Source: Methyloceanibacter stevinii (GTDB lineage Bacteria > Pseudomonadota > Alphaproteobacteria > Rhizobiales > Methyloligellaceae). From it: a stretch of 64,000 bases of DNA. The number at the start of each line of letters is the position of its first letter. The first letter of the stretch is position 1. Under the pieces are notes generated by a model. It was given only the letters and a program-made list of their open reading frames with translations. It searched no databases and was not told where the DNA came from. A program made the translations under genes and the position numbers. The stretch covers positions 310,001 through 374,000 of the forward strand of contig NZ_LPWE01000012.1 of NCBI RefSeq assembly GCF_001723355.1, written 5' to 3'. Below, piece by piece: positions 17,696 to 26,533 of this stretch.

Positions 17696-18572
17696 TGCGC
17701 AGCAACTCGCCAAGCTGCTTGAACTCCGCCTTCCGGGGCGAACTCTTGCGCCAGGCAAGTCCGATCTCCCGTTTGGGCTCCGGCTCGGTGAAACGCAAGA
17801 GCCGAATATCGTCGTTCGGATGAACCTCGATCGCCGTCGCCATTTCAGGCAACAAGGTCAGGCCATAGCCGTTCGCCACCATCTGCACGATCGTGGTGAG
17901 GCTGGAGGCGCCAAAACTCTGGCGCATGTCGGGCGCCATGAGATGGCAATACGACAAGGCTTGGTCCCGGAGGCAGTGCCCCTCCTCCAGCAGCAGCAGG
18001 CGGTCCTGCGCCAGCATGTCCTGGGTAGCCGATACGATGCCCGAATTGTCCGGTGTGGCCTTGGTCGCGAGAATGAAGGCGTCGTCGAACAAGTAATGGG
18101 TCTCCACGGCAGGATCGTCGATCGGCAGCGCCACGAGAATAACGTCGAGGTCGCCGCTTACAAGCTCGCGGACCAATGTTTCGGTGACAGTCTCGCGCAG
18201 CCGCAGCGACAGATCCGGAAAATGCGCCTGCAGGGCCGGCAACGCGGCAGGCAGCAGGTACGGGGCGATCGACGGGATCGCGCCAAGGTTCAGCACGCCG
18301 GTGAGAAGGCCCTCCTGTCCCTTGGCGTAATCCACCAGGTCCCGAACCGACGCGAGGATGGTCCGGGCCCTCCCCGCGATCTCTTCGCCCTTGTCGGTTA
18401 GTCCGACGCCGGACTTCCGTCGCTCCACCAGCTTCAGCTTCAACTCCTCCTCGAGGTCCTTGATCTGCATGCTGAGCGCGGGCTGGCTGACGGCGCAGTC
18501 TCGCGCCGCCTGCCCGAAGTGGCGCGTACGGGCCAGCGCCTCCAGGTAGCGCAACTGTCGGAAAGACACCAT
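17659..18572 (-). CDS. oxyR: peroxide-sensing LysR-type regulator OxyR
   Basis: N-terminal LysR helix-turn-helix (residues 3-62: FRQLRYLEALARTRHFGQAA), then a substrate-domain fold. The peroxide-sensing pair is present: C200 and C209 in EEGHCLRDQALSYCH, with the spacing of E. coli C199/C208. OxyR forms this disulphide on H2O2 contact and activates catalase and peroxidase genes. The C-terminal end seems frameshifted: after LGELLRNAA one missing base gives APPDKARP and a TAG at 17659-17661, a normal OxyR length of about 305 residues. No catalase gene is in the window. The region upstream of 18572 could hold its own operator. Confidence 0.85.
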
Positions 18573-18886
18573 GGGCTATAACTATTGGTTATGGGGTCGG
18601 CGGGATCGGCGGAGTTTTTCTTATCATGGCATCGGCGCGCGCGCCATTTGGGATGCGCCAGGCATGCAATGGAACAGCAGGGTTTCTTCCGGTAGAGTTC
18701 AAATATTGGGCTGCCAGGCTGACGGCCCAGATCAGCGGCTTCAGATGTTCTTAATCCGGGTTCAAGCCCGTGTTCATGAACGAGTCATAGATTCCTTGCG
18801 GATTCTCCCCATTTATCTAGGGAGAGACCGTTTCGAGGCGCCATGAAGAAGTGCCGTATTTGGAAACCCAATGAGGAAGTAGGCCC
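18573..18886. other. intergenic region before pqqC, with a 15-codon mini frame
   Basis: This 314-bp gap between divergent oxyR and pqqC should hold both promoters. A mini frame, MKKCRIWKPNEEVGP, starts at ATG 18843 and its TGA overlaps the GTG of pqqC by 4 bp, so it could couple translation. It has a W-K-P...E-V-G feel of PqqA but lacks the Glu/Tyr pair that PqqE crosslinks, so I do not call it pqqA. Nothing else supported. Confidence 0.35.
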
Positions 18887-19621
18887 GTGACCAAGATTCT
18901 AAGTCCCGAGGAACTCGAGGAGGAGCTGCGCGCCATCGGTGCCGCGCAGTACCACGACAAACACCCGTTTCATAAGCTCTTGCACGGCGGCAAGCTCAAC
19001 AAGGGCCAGGTCCAAGCCTGGGCGCTGAACCGCTACTGCTACCAGTCGGCGGTGCCGCGCAAGGATGCGGCGCTGATGAGCCGGTGCCACGACCGCGAAT
19101 TGCGGCGCGAGTGGATCCATCGCATCACGGACCACGACGGCGAAGGCCCCGAAGAAGGCGGCATCGAGCGGTGGCTCGTGCTCACCGACGGCCTTGGGCT
19201 CGACCGCGACTATGTGATTTCCCGGAAGGGCGCCCTGCCCGAGACGGTTTTCGCCGTCGAGGCCTATGTGAACTTCGTGCGCGAAAAGACCCTCGTCGAA
19301 GCCGTCGCTTCGTCCCTGACGGAACTCTTCGCGCCGAGCATTCACAAGGAGCGTATCTCGGGCATGCTCGAGAACTACGACTTCATCAGCGACGACGTGA
19401 TGGCGTACTTCAGCGCCGCCTCACCCAGGCGCCCGCGCGATGCCAATTTCGCTCTCGAGTACTGCAAGCAGAACGCCCGGACTCCAGAGGCACAGCAAGG
19501 CGTGCTCGACGCGCTCCGCTTCAAGACGCACGTCTTGTGGGCGCAGCTCGATGCACTTTACCTCGCCTATGTCGATCCGGGCATGATCCCGCCCGGCGCC
19601 TTCGTGCCGGATGCGGCCTGA
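18887..19621 (+). CDS. pqqC: pyrroloquinoline-quinone synthase PqqC
   Basis: A 244-residue cofactor-free oxidase that does the last step of PQQ synthesis, an eight-electron ring closure and oxidation. Typical motifs: HPFHKLLHGGKLNKGQVQAWALNRYCYQ near the start, then HRITDHDG, LFAPSIHKERI and LEYCKQNARTPE, which carry the active-site His, Arg and Lys residues of the family. GTG start at 18887 with GAGGAAG eight bases upstream. Its stop overlaps the pqqD start (TGATG), so the genes are coupled. pqqA and pqqB are not next to it. Confidence 0.97.
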   Translation: MTKILSPEELEEELRAIGAAQYHDKHPFHKLLHGGKLNKGQVQAWALNRYCYQSAVPRKDAALMSRCHDRELRREWIHRITDHDGEGPEEGGIERWLVLTDGLGLDRDYVISRKGALPETVFAVEAYVNFVREKTLVEAVASSLTELFAPSIHKERISGMLENYDFISDDVMAYFSAASPRRPRDANFALEYCKQNARTPEAQQGVLDALRFKTHVLWAQLDALYLAYVDPGMIPPGAFVPDAA

Positions 19622-19923
19622 TGGCAGATGTGAAACAGCCCGGCCGGCTTGTCGTCGACCGGGCGACCAAACCGGTGATGCCCCGCTATCTGAAACTACG
19701 CCACGATGCGGGGCGAGACCGTTGGGTGCTGCTCGCGCCCGAACGGATCATGACGCCGGATGCAATCGCCGTGGAGGTGCTGAAGCTGTGCGACGGAGAG
19801 CGCACCGTGGAGGACATCGCCGCGAAATTGGCCGAGGAGTACTCCGCGCCCGCCGACGTAATTACCGCGGACGTGACCGAGTTGCTCCAAGACATGGCCG
19901 ACAAAGGATACATCAAGGGATAG
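19621..19923 (+). CDS. pqqD: PqqA-binding chaperone PqqD
   Basis: A 100-residue protein of the PqqD family. It binds the peptide PqqA and presents it to the radical-SAM enzyme PqqE. Motifs: [20 protein letters not shown], then [25 protein letters not shown], and a C-terminal winged-helix-like part ([16 protein letters not shown]). The start overlaps the pqqC stop by one base and the stop lies 4 bp before pqqE, so the three genes form one operon. Confidence 0.95.
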   Translation: MADVKQPGRLVVDRATKPVMPRYLKLRHDAGRDRWVLLAPERIMTPDAIAVEVLKLCDGERTVEDIAAKLAEEYSAPADVITADVTELLQDMADKGYIKG

Positions 19924-19927
19924 TGCG

Positions 19928-21160
19928 ATGACGGACGATCTCAAGATTGACAGACACATCGACGCCGTTGCCGTCGACGACGAACCGACGGCTGGTGTCG
20001 TTGGCAGCGAGGAAGAGTCGAACATGCTGTGCGCCGTCGCGCCGGTGGGTCTGCTCGCGGAGCTCACTCATCGCTGCCCGCTGCAATGCCCCTATTGTTC
20101 GAATCCGGTGGAGCTGGAAAGCGTCAAGAACGAGCTGACCACGGAAGAGTGGTGCTCGGTCATGCGCCAGGCCGGCGAGATGGGCATCTTGCAGGTACAC
20201 CTGTCCGGCGGCGAGCCCACGGCACGCAAAGACCTTGAGGATATCGTCAAGGCCGCGGCGGACGCAGGGCTCTACACCAACCTCATCACCGCCGCCGTCA
20301 ACGTGAAGCGCGAGCGCTTGGAGAAGCTCCAGGAGCTGGGGCTCGATCACGTTCAGGTCTCGGTCCAGGACGTCGACCCGGCCGGCGCGGATCGCATCGG
20401 CGCCTTCAAGAATGCGCTCGAGAAGAAGCTGGAGGTCTGCCACTGGGTCACCGAACTCGGCATGCCGCTGACCATCAACGCCCCCATCCACCGCCACAAC
20501 ATCCACAACGTGCCGCGTTATATTGATTTGGCCGTGGAACTCGGCGCGCAGCGCATCGAGATCGCCCATGCGCAGTATTACGGCTGGGCGTTTCTCAACC
20601 GCGCCGCATTGATCCCCACCTATGAAGAGACGATCGCCTCGATCGAATATGTGGAGGCGGCACGCGAGCGCCTGAAGGGCGTGCTGACCATCGACATGGT
20701 GGTGCCCGACTACTACGCCAAGCGTCCCAAGCCCTGCATGGGCGGCTGGGGCAAGGGCTTCATGAACATCACGCCCGCGGGCAAGGTTCTGCCCTGCCAC
20801 GCGGCGGAGAGCATCCCGGAGCTCAATTTCGACAACGTGCGCGACAAGAAGCTGCTGGACATCTGGATGGACTCCGAAGCCTTCAACGCCTTCCGGGGAA
20901 CCGATTGGATGAAGGAGCCCTGCCGGTCTTGCGCGTTCAAGGAAGTGGACTTCGGCGGCTGCCGCTGCCAGGCCATGGCCATCAGCAAGGATCCGCGCAA
21001 CACGGACCCCGCATGCTCACTCTCCCCGTATCACAGCGAGATGGTGAAGCTGGCCAAGTCCGAGGCCGCGAAACCTGCGACGGCGTTCGTCTACCGCAAT
21101 ACGCGCAACGCCGCGCAAATCGGCAAGGCGCACGGCGAAGAACTCGTCCCCGCGGAATAG
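19928..21160 (+). CDS. pqqE: radical-SAM PqqA peptide cyclase PqqE
   Basis: A 410-residue radical SAM enzyme that joins Glu and Tyr side chains of PqqA by a C-C bond. The [4Fe-4S] motif is CPLQCPYC (CxxxCxxC), with GGEPTARKD for SAM binding. The SPASM-type C-terminal region has extra cysteines for auxiliary clusters ([39 protein letters not shown]). The N-terminus is about 30 residues longer than common forms ([16 protein letters not shown]). It closes the pqqCDE operon and is followed by a strong terminator. Confidence 0.96.
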   Translation: MTDDLKIDRHIDAVAVDDEPTAGVVGSEEESNMLCAVAPVGLLAELTHRCPLQCPYCSNPVELESVKNELTTEEWCSVMRQAGEMGILQVHLSGGEPTARKDLEDIVKAAADAGLYTNLITAAVNVKRERLEKLQELGLDHVQVSVQDVDPAGADRIGAFKNALEKKLEVCHWVTELGMPLTINAPIHRHNIHNVPRYIDLAVELGAQRIEIAHAQYYGWAFLNRAALIPTYEETIASIEYVEAARERLKGVLTIDMVVPDYYAKRPKPCMGGWGKGFMNITPAGKVLPCHAAESIPELNFDNVRDKKLLDIWMDSEAFNAFRGTDWMKEPCRSCAFKEVDFGGCRCQAMAISKDPRNTDPACSLSPYHSEMVKLAKSEAAKPATAFVYRNTRNAAQIGKAHGEELVPAE

Positions 21161-21184
21161 ACAGCACAAGACGCCCTGTGCCGA

Positions 21185-21215
21185 AGGCGCCCCCTCGCGG
21201 GGCGCCTTTCTTTTT
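21185..21215 (+). terminator. rho-independent terminator of pqqCDE
   Basis: A 9-bp perfect stem, AGGCGCCCC and GGGGCGCCT, with a 5-nt loop, followed by a T-rich run (TTTCTTTTT). It lies 24 bp after the pqqE stop. Confidence 0.9.
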
Positions 21216-21268
21216 GGGAATTCGTTGAGCCATCGTGTCCGAAGGGCGCAGACCTCAGGCCGAGAACC

Positions 21269-21928
21269 TCAAGCCGCGAGCCGTGCGTCCGCTGCCGCGG
21301 CGGTGTCGGGTACGCCCGACAGGAGCCGGTAGGCATAGGCCGTGGCGAGCCCCACGATCGGTACCGCCACGAGAAGGCCGACCCCGAGCGCCAACACGCC
21401 AAGCGCAATGATGAGCGCCGTGAGGACGGCAAAGCCGAACAACGGCCAGCGATTACCCTTGGTCATCTCCATGCTTGTCTTTAGTGCGTCGAGCGGTCCT
21501 AAGCCGCGATCGACGACAACGAAGGTGGAGAACATGAACAGCACCATGGCGATCAGGCCCGGCACGATCAGGAGCACGAGTCCGAAGCCAATGGCCAGCG
21601 ACGTCAAAAGAGAGGTGGCGAAGAACTTCAAATAGGACGTCGGATGCCACAGAGCCGAATACTCGACGCTATCGGGATTGTCGTGGGCGGCCAGGAAGAA
21701 CGCCACCGCACCCATCAAGATCAAGGCGCTGATCGCGAGGTTCACGAGGTTCGACACGATGGTCGGCTCCTCGAGGGTACCACCTGTCAGGCTGTTGACC
21801 CCGCTGCTGATGCCAACGTTCAGGAAGTTCGCCACCAGCAGGATGGCGACGGCGCCAGCGAAGAACCAGGGGCGCTTCTTGAACGCCTCCCAGCCAAACT
21901 GGATTGCAGCTGTGGGTGAAAACCGCAT
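21269..21928 (-). CDS. multi-pass membrane protein, tandem copy 1
   Basis: A 219-residue inner membrane protein with about five hydrophobic segments. It is closely alike along its whole length to the next gene upstream: FGWEAFKKRPWFF, FFLAAHDNPDSVEYSALWHP, and LVLLIVPGLIAMVLFMFSTFVVVDRGLGPLDALK. The pattern resembles YciC/DUF975-type membrane proteins of unknown role. Start ATG 21928 (MRFSP) is chosen by comparison with its paralogue, which begins MQFSP; ATG 21937 is also possible. It faces the pqq terminator. Tandem duplication is evident. Confidence 0.75.
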   Translation of the reverse strand: MRFSPTAAIQFGWEAFKKRPWFFAGAVAILLVANFLNVGISSGVNSLTGGTLEEPTIVSNLVNLAISALILMGAVAFFLAAHDNPDSVEYSALWHPTSYLKFFATSLLTSLAIGFGLVLLIVPGLIAMVLFMFSTFVVVDRGLGPLDALKTSMEMTKGNRWPLFGFAVLTALIIALGVLALGVGLLVAVPIVGLATAYAYRLLSGVPDTAAAADARLAA

Positions 21929-22048
21929 GAGCACCACTTAGCCTCGTTGCGTGACGGCACCCCCAAGACAGACTGGATACGACGCACTGCGGATGTCATC
22001 AGTGGATCACCGCCGGACAAACTGTGCCCGTCGACCCCGGTCGTCTAC

Positions 22049-22708
22049 TCAGATGTCGAGCCGCGCGTCCGGCGGCGCAACCTGCGCTGCATAGCCGGAC
22101 AGGAGCCGGTAGGCATAGGCGAAGGCGATGCCGACGATCGGCGCGGCGACGAGAAGCCCGACACCGAGCGCCAGCGCGCCCACGAGAATAATCAGCAAGC
22201 ACAGCAGAATGAACCAGAAGAGCGGCCAGCGATTGCCTCTGGTCATTTCCATGCTCGCCTTCAACGCGTCGATCGGGCCCAAGCCGCGATCGATCACCAG
22301 GAACGTCGAAAACATGAAAAGGACCATGGCGATCAAGCCAGGCACGATCAGGAGCACCAACCCGATACCGACGGCCAGCGAGGCCAGAACAGAGGTGGCG
22401 AAGAACTTCCAGTAGGGACTTGGATGCCACAGGGTCGCGAAGTCGACCCCGTGCGGGTTGTCGTGGGAGGCGAGGAAAAAGGCCGTCATGCCCATGCTGA
22501 TCAGCACGCCCAGCAGGTAGCTCACGAGGTTTCCGAGGACGGTCGGCTCCTCGTAGGAACCGCCCGTGATGGTATCGACCGCACCGCTGACAATACCGAC
22601 GGCGATGTTCGCCACCGCCAGGATCACCATCGCGCCAATGAAGAACCAGGGACGCTTCTTGAACGTCTCCCAGCCAAACCGAATTGCGTCACCGGGTGAG
22701 AACTGCAT
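22049..22708 (-). CDS. multi-pass membrane protein, tandem copy 2
   Basis: A 219-residue paralogue of the downstream gene, with the same order of motifs: FGWETFKKRPWFF, AFFLASHDNPHGVDFATLWHP, GLVLLIVPGLIAMVLFMFS and MEMTRGNRWPLFW. About five membrane segments and no catalytic residues. The 120-bp gap between the two copies holds no gene. Both lie between pqqE and the PQQ-associated binding proteins, so a link to quinoprotein function is possible but not shown. Confidence 0.75.
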   Translation of the reverse strand: MQFSPGDAIRFGWETFKKRPWFFIGAMVILAVANIAVGIVSGAVDTITGGSYEEPTVLGNLVSYLLGVLISMGMTAFFLASHDNPHGVDFATLWHPSPYWKFFATSVLASLAVGIGLVLLIVPGLIAMVLFMFSTFLVIDRGLGPIDALKASMEMTRGNRWPLFWFILLCLLIILVGALALGVGLLVAAPIVGIAFAYAYRLLSGYAAQVAPPDARLDI

Positions 22709-22957
22709 AGGGGTAACCTATCACTTCCGCGCCACATTTTGGGAATGGATCGCCGTTCTCCAACAGAATCCACAGATTCCTTGAGAGGACGCACTTGCCC
22801 GGCGGATTGCCACTTAATCCCGTCGTTGTTTCCAACTTGCCATCCCATTGTTGCCATTTGTACCATGCCGGAAAAGAACACGGCCCCCTGAAGAAGCCGC
22901 CGGCAAGGGGTGAACTGTGATCTGAGGAAACGCACGCCCGGCGCCCAAGGTCCGATC

Positions 22958-24265
22958 ATGCGCATCGACACGCTTCCGGTAGGTCTCGTCCGTGCGGCCG
23001 CGATTGCCGCGGTCATGGTTCTCGGATTGACGGCCGGCGCCGCATCAGCCGCCGACAACGACAAGCCCGCCCAGCGGAACGACGGCGGCGTCGCGATCAA
23101 GCTACCGCAGTCACCGCCCATGATGCCGGTCGATATCGGCTATCTGCGCGAGGAGGTTGCCGGACCGCGGCCAGCCTCGCGCCTGGACGTCGAGCCGGAT
23201 AACGCAGGCATTGCCGGCGCCGAAATGGGCATCAAGGAGAACAATGCCGGCGGCCGCTTCATGGGACATCTCTACGGGCTTGACGTCGAGACGGCGTCAT
23301 CGCCCGAAGAAGCGGTCGATGCCCTGAAGAAGCTCTACGAGTCGGGTCACAACTACATTGTGGTCGACGCCTCGGCCCCGACATTGCTCAAGCTGTCCGA
23401 TTGGGCGGCCGACAAGGACATTCTCCTCTTCAACATCCGCGCCGAGGACGTCTCGCTGCGTCAGGAAGATTGCCGTGCGAACGTCATGCATGTCGTGCCG
23501 GACCGCTACATGCTCGCCGATGCCCTCGCCCAATATCTCGTCAAGATGGGGTGGACGGATTGGCTTGTCGTTCATGGATCGACGGACGCAGACAAGGCTT
23601 ACCGTGACGCGGTCCTGCGCGCAGCCGAGCGCTTTGGCGGCAACATCGTCGATGACCGTGAGTATGTCGACGTGTCGGGAGGACGGCGCGACGGCGTCGG
23701 GCCCATCCCGCCGGCGAAGCCCCACAAGGAAGCCAATGCCAGCCACCAGATGGTCAAAGCGACCGACTACGACGTGATCGTGGTTGCAGACGAAGACCAA
23801 ATCTTTGGGCCCCTGATGCCCTATCGCGGCGGAGGTCAGCCGCGGGTCGTGGCCGGCACGACAGGCCTGACGGCCACCACCTGGAGCCGCGGGCACGAGA
23901 AATGGGGCGCCACCCAAGCGAACAACAATTTCGAGAAGGCCAACGACCGGCTCATGCTGCCGATCGACCACATGGCCTATGTGGCCACGCGAACCATCGG
24001 AGAGGCGGTGACCCGCAAGCCCAAGAACGACTTCGACACGGTCTCGGCCTTCATCCATGGCCCCGACCTGCAGCTGGCGCCCTTCAAAGGCATCAAGCAG
24101 CAATTCCGGCCTTGGGACGGGCAATTCCGCCAGCCGATCCTGATCGCGACCGAGCAGGTGCCGGTGTCCGTATCACCGCAAAAGGGCTTTCCCCACGCGA
24201 GCCACCCGGAAATAGAGGTCGACACGCTCGGCATCGATGAGCCGGAGAGCAAGTGCAAGATGTAG
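22958..24265 (+). CDS. periplasmic binding protein of the PQQ-dependent dehydrogenase system
   Basis: A 435-residue exported protein: signal peptide ending AASA, then a type I periplasmic-binding fold (LYGLDVETASSPEEAVDALKKLYESG, then VVDASAPTLLKLSDWAADKDILLFNIRAEDVSLRQEDCRANV). It matches the family annotated as ABC substrate-binding protein of the PQQ-dependent alcohol dehydrogenase system, found beside quinoprotein dehydrogenases. The ligand is unknown. Start ATG 22958 opens the signal peptide with AAGG upstream; an earlier GTG at 22910 is less likely. It converges on the XoxJ-like gene, with only 2 bp between stops. Confidence 0.82.
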   Translation: MRIDTLPVGLVRAAAIAAVMVLGLTAGAASAADNDKPAQRNDGGVAIKLPQSPPMMPVDIGYLREEVAGPRPASRLDVEPDNAGIAGAEMGIKENNAGGRFMGHLYGLDVETASSPEEAVDALKKLYESGHNYIVVDASAPTLLKLSDWAADKDILLFNIRAEDVSLRQEDCRANVMHVVPDRYMLADALAQYLVKMGWTDWLVVHGSTDADKAYRDAVLRAAERFGGNIVDDREYVDVSGGRRDGVGPIPPAKPHKEANASHQMVKATDYDVIVVADEDQIFGPLMPYRGGGQPRVVAGTTGLTATTWSRGHEKWGATQANNNFEKANDRLMLPIDHMAYVATRTIGEAVTRKPKNDFDTVSAFIHGPDLQLAPFKGIKQQFRPWDGQFRQPILIATEQVPVSVSPQKGFPHASHPEIEVDTLGIDEPESKCKM

Positions 24266-24267
24266 GC

Positions 24268-25145
24268 TTATTGGCCTGCCGGCGCGGCGCCCCCGGCTGT
24301 CAGAAGCTGCCCTTCCCGGTCTAGAACCGGCACGTGGTAATCTTCCAGGATTGCAATGATCTCGTCCGCGTTATCAGCCAGAACCTTGTTCACCTGATGC
24401 TTGAACTGAGGTTCGTTCGGACGAATGCCGAGCGTGATCGGGTAGAAGGTCGCCGGCCCCGCGCGTTCCTTGACCAACGGCACAACGTTCAGTGGGACAT
24501 CCGCAAGTGCGGCGTAGTATCCGCCGATGGGGCCCATAGAGACCGCGTCGAGCTCGCCCGAGATAATCTCCGCGATCATGTCCTGCGCGATGGTGGACTG
24601 GCTCTCTCCGGAGCGTGCATCGAATGGTTTCGCATTCGCGATCAGCCCGTTCATGGCGAGGATGCTTGCCGGCGGCGTGCGCGCAACGAGCCCGACGCGC
24701 TTCGACTTGAGCCGCGGATCCGACAACGAGATCACACCGTTCAGGGCGGTATCGTCGGCGCGCGTGATCAGAACGTAGGAGGCATAATAGTAGGGGTTCG
24801 TATCTTCGATGAGCCCGGTGCCCTGCGCATAGCCCATCACCATCGCGCAGGCGTTCTCTCCGATCGTGTTCGGCACGTAACCGGTGTCCTCCGGGAACCA
24901 CGTATAGACGAGCTCCCGGTCCAGACGCTCGGCGATGAGTTCCGCGAGCTTGTTTTCGAAGCCTTCCTCCTTGTCGTTCGAGAACGGCATGTTGTCGGGG
25001 TCGGCGCAGACGCGGAGAACCCCTCCTCCATGGCGCGCGCCTGGCCGGCAACGCACAAGAACGCGACAGCCAGCGCAACGGCCGCCCAAATCGGGCCACT
25101 CAATCGGGCAACCGCGTACCTCGTTCGTGATCGAGCTTCGCTCAA
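24268..25145 (-). CDS. XoxJ/MxaJ-like quinoprotein dehydrogenase-associated binding protein (frameshifted here)
   Basis: The mature protein (VLRVCADPDNMPFSND onward) is a type II periplasmic binding fold with motifs of the MxaJ/XoxJ group: AELIAERLDRELVYTWFPE, YYASYVLI and GELDAVSMGPIGGYYA. XoxJ is thought to help activate lanthanide methanol dehydrogenase. The signal peptide (WAAVALAVAFLCVAGQARAME) lies in a neighbouring frame; one missing G in the run at 25020-25023 rejoins MEEG to VLRVCADPD. The start is then TTG 25145 with AGAGGA upstream. No xoxF, mxaF or cytochrome partner is in the window. Confidence 0.82.
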
Positions 25146-25311
25146 GGCCGTTCCTCTGCCGCGCGTCCTGCGCTGTCTCTTCTAGCCGGGGCCGAATGGC
25201 CTGGCCACGCGCCCGTCGAAGTAAGATAGGGTGTTCGAGACCGTCTTAAACGATGACTGCTGTCTCGTAGCAAGGGCGACCTCCGGGAAACCGTACCCCC
25301 TCACCGACGGA

Positions 25312-25935
25312 CTATGGGTCGAGCCCCGCGCAACGGCGAATGTTGTCCACCCGTTCCAACCCCGTCGGGTAGTAGGCTCCGGTGGGCTTGTCGCCGAATT
25401 CGGCCATCGCAAACGACCCCGCGTCGATACCGTCCTCTTCGTGCCGTTCACGGAGCAGCCGGGCGGCACAGCAGTCGGCCTCCAGCTCCATGCGCTTCAG
25501 CTCCGGGGCAATGTAGTAGAAGGCCTGCGGTCCGACGTGACCCAGCCCCTTCTTGGCGTTGGCCACATGGCCGAGCGTGTGGTGGCAGCACTCGTGCGCC
25601 AACAGAAAACGGCTGTAACTCGGCTGATCCCGCAGCGTCCTGGCATTGACCACGATAACGGGACGCCCGAGGCGATCCGTCATGGAGGAGGCTTGCTCCT
25701 CGACGCCGCGCAGCTTGTAGGTCCGGATATCGCAATACGGATTATCGACCTCCGGCAGGAAGCGCCCTGCCCGGGCCGGCGACGATGGCTGGGAAACGAA
25801 CCATACGGCCAGTACGGCCGGAAGCCCGGCCGCGAGGACGACCGGCAGCCGCGAGAAAACCTGTATTCTTCTTCTATCGAGCCCGGCGCCCCACAAACCG
25901 GGCAGCCGGCGGACCGGCCATCTGATCTGGCGCAT
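25312..25935 (-). CDS. membrane-anchored gluzincin-type metallopeptidase
   Basis: About 207 residues. An N-terminal membrane helix (LPVVLAAGLPAVLAVWFVS) is followed by a small zinc-protease domain. The zinc site is HECCHHTLGH (HExxH), and the likely third ligand is Glu in ELEADCCAARLL, the usual gluzincin layout. The active site should face the periplasm. Unusually, cysteines flank both zinc motifs (ECCH and DCCA). Start ATG 25935 is the closest before the helix, but no clear ribosome site is seen, so the start is uncertain. It is divergent from the small exported protein at 26108. Confidence 0.7.
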   Translation of the reverse strand: MRQIRWPVRRLPGLWGAGLDRRRIQVFSRLPVVLAAGLPAVLAVWFVSQPSSPARAGRFLPEVDNPYCDIRTYKLRGVEEQASSMTDRLGRPVIVVNARTLRDQPSYSRFLLAHECCHHTLGHVANAKKGLGHVGPQAFYYIAPELKRMELEADCCAARLLRERHEEDGIDAGSFAMAEFGDKPTGAYYPTGLERVDNIRRCAGLDP

Positions 25936-26107
25936 TTGGCGGATATTAGCGGAAACTGGCGGGCGGCACGATAAATACTGCGTTATTCGGGAACTGTGAC
26001 GTTCGTCACACCCCGTACAAGGCCACGTTGATCCCGGTCGTGCCCCCACCATATACGGAAGACCCCCAACCGCCGATCGGCGAGCTTTCGCGCCGGAGGA
26101 CCCGACG

Positions 26108-26383
26108 ATGATGACCGAACTGATGAAACAGCTGACCCTCTCCGTTTTTGGCCTCGTTCTCGGCGTGGCCGTTCTCGCCGCCAACAGCAATCCTGCCATG
26201 GCCGACCGCGGCAAGGCCTACTGGATCGACGGCGCGCCGCGCTATACCAACGAAGCGACCGTAATCAAGCGGAAGTCCAAGACCGCGCAGGCAGCCAACG
26301 CCAAAAGCAAGTTTCAGAACAATCTCGATTTCGAGACCGAAGCCGTCTGGCGCAACCTGCGCCCGAACAGGTTCTCCGACTAA
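26108..26383 (+). CDS. small exported basic protein
   Basis: A 91-residue protein with a signal peptide (LSVFGLVLGVAVLAANSNPAMA). The mature 58 residues are basic and hydrophilic (YWIDGAPRYTNEATVIKRKSK, then FETEAVWRNLRPNRFSD). GGAGG lies 9 bases before tandem ATG codons. No known domain. A strong terminator follows, so it is its own transcription unit. Confidence 0.68.
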   Translation: MMTELMKQLTLSVFGLVLGVAVLAANSNPAMADRGKAYWIDGAPRYTNEATVIKRKSKTAQAANAKSKFQNNLDFETEAVWRNLRPNRFSD

Positions 26384-26390
26384 AGACAGC

Positions 26391-26423
26391 CGAAACGCCC
26401 CAAATCGGGGCGTTTCGTTTTTT
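26391..26423 (+). terminator. rho-independent terminator
   Basis: An 11-bp perfect stem, CGAAACGCCCC and GGGGCGTTTCG, with a 5-nt loop, followed by TTTTTT. It lies 7 bp after the small exported protein stop. Confidence 0.92.
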
Positions 26424-26533
26424 GGACCGCCCTTCCCCCTCCCGGCGCGCCAATTGACAGGCCCGTATCAGCCGATAGGGTCTGGCCGCTGCGGGCCCCT
26501 CGCCCGGCCGAAAAAGACGGAATTACGAGCGGG

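Noticed and set aside
16668-18572. A single 634-codon protein fusing a LysR regulator to membrane segments
   Set aside because: The join is produced by missing bases. oxyR ends at 17659 after a one-base repair and the symporter has its own N-terminus in another frame.
18843-18890. pqqA
   Set aside because: Only 15 codons and no Glu-x3-Tyr pair for PqqE crosslinking, so it is kept only as a weak finding.
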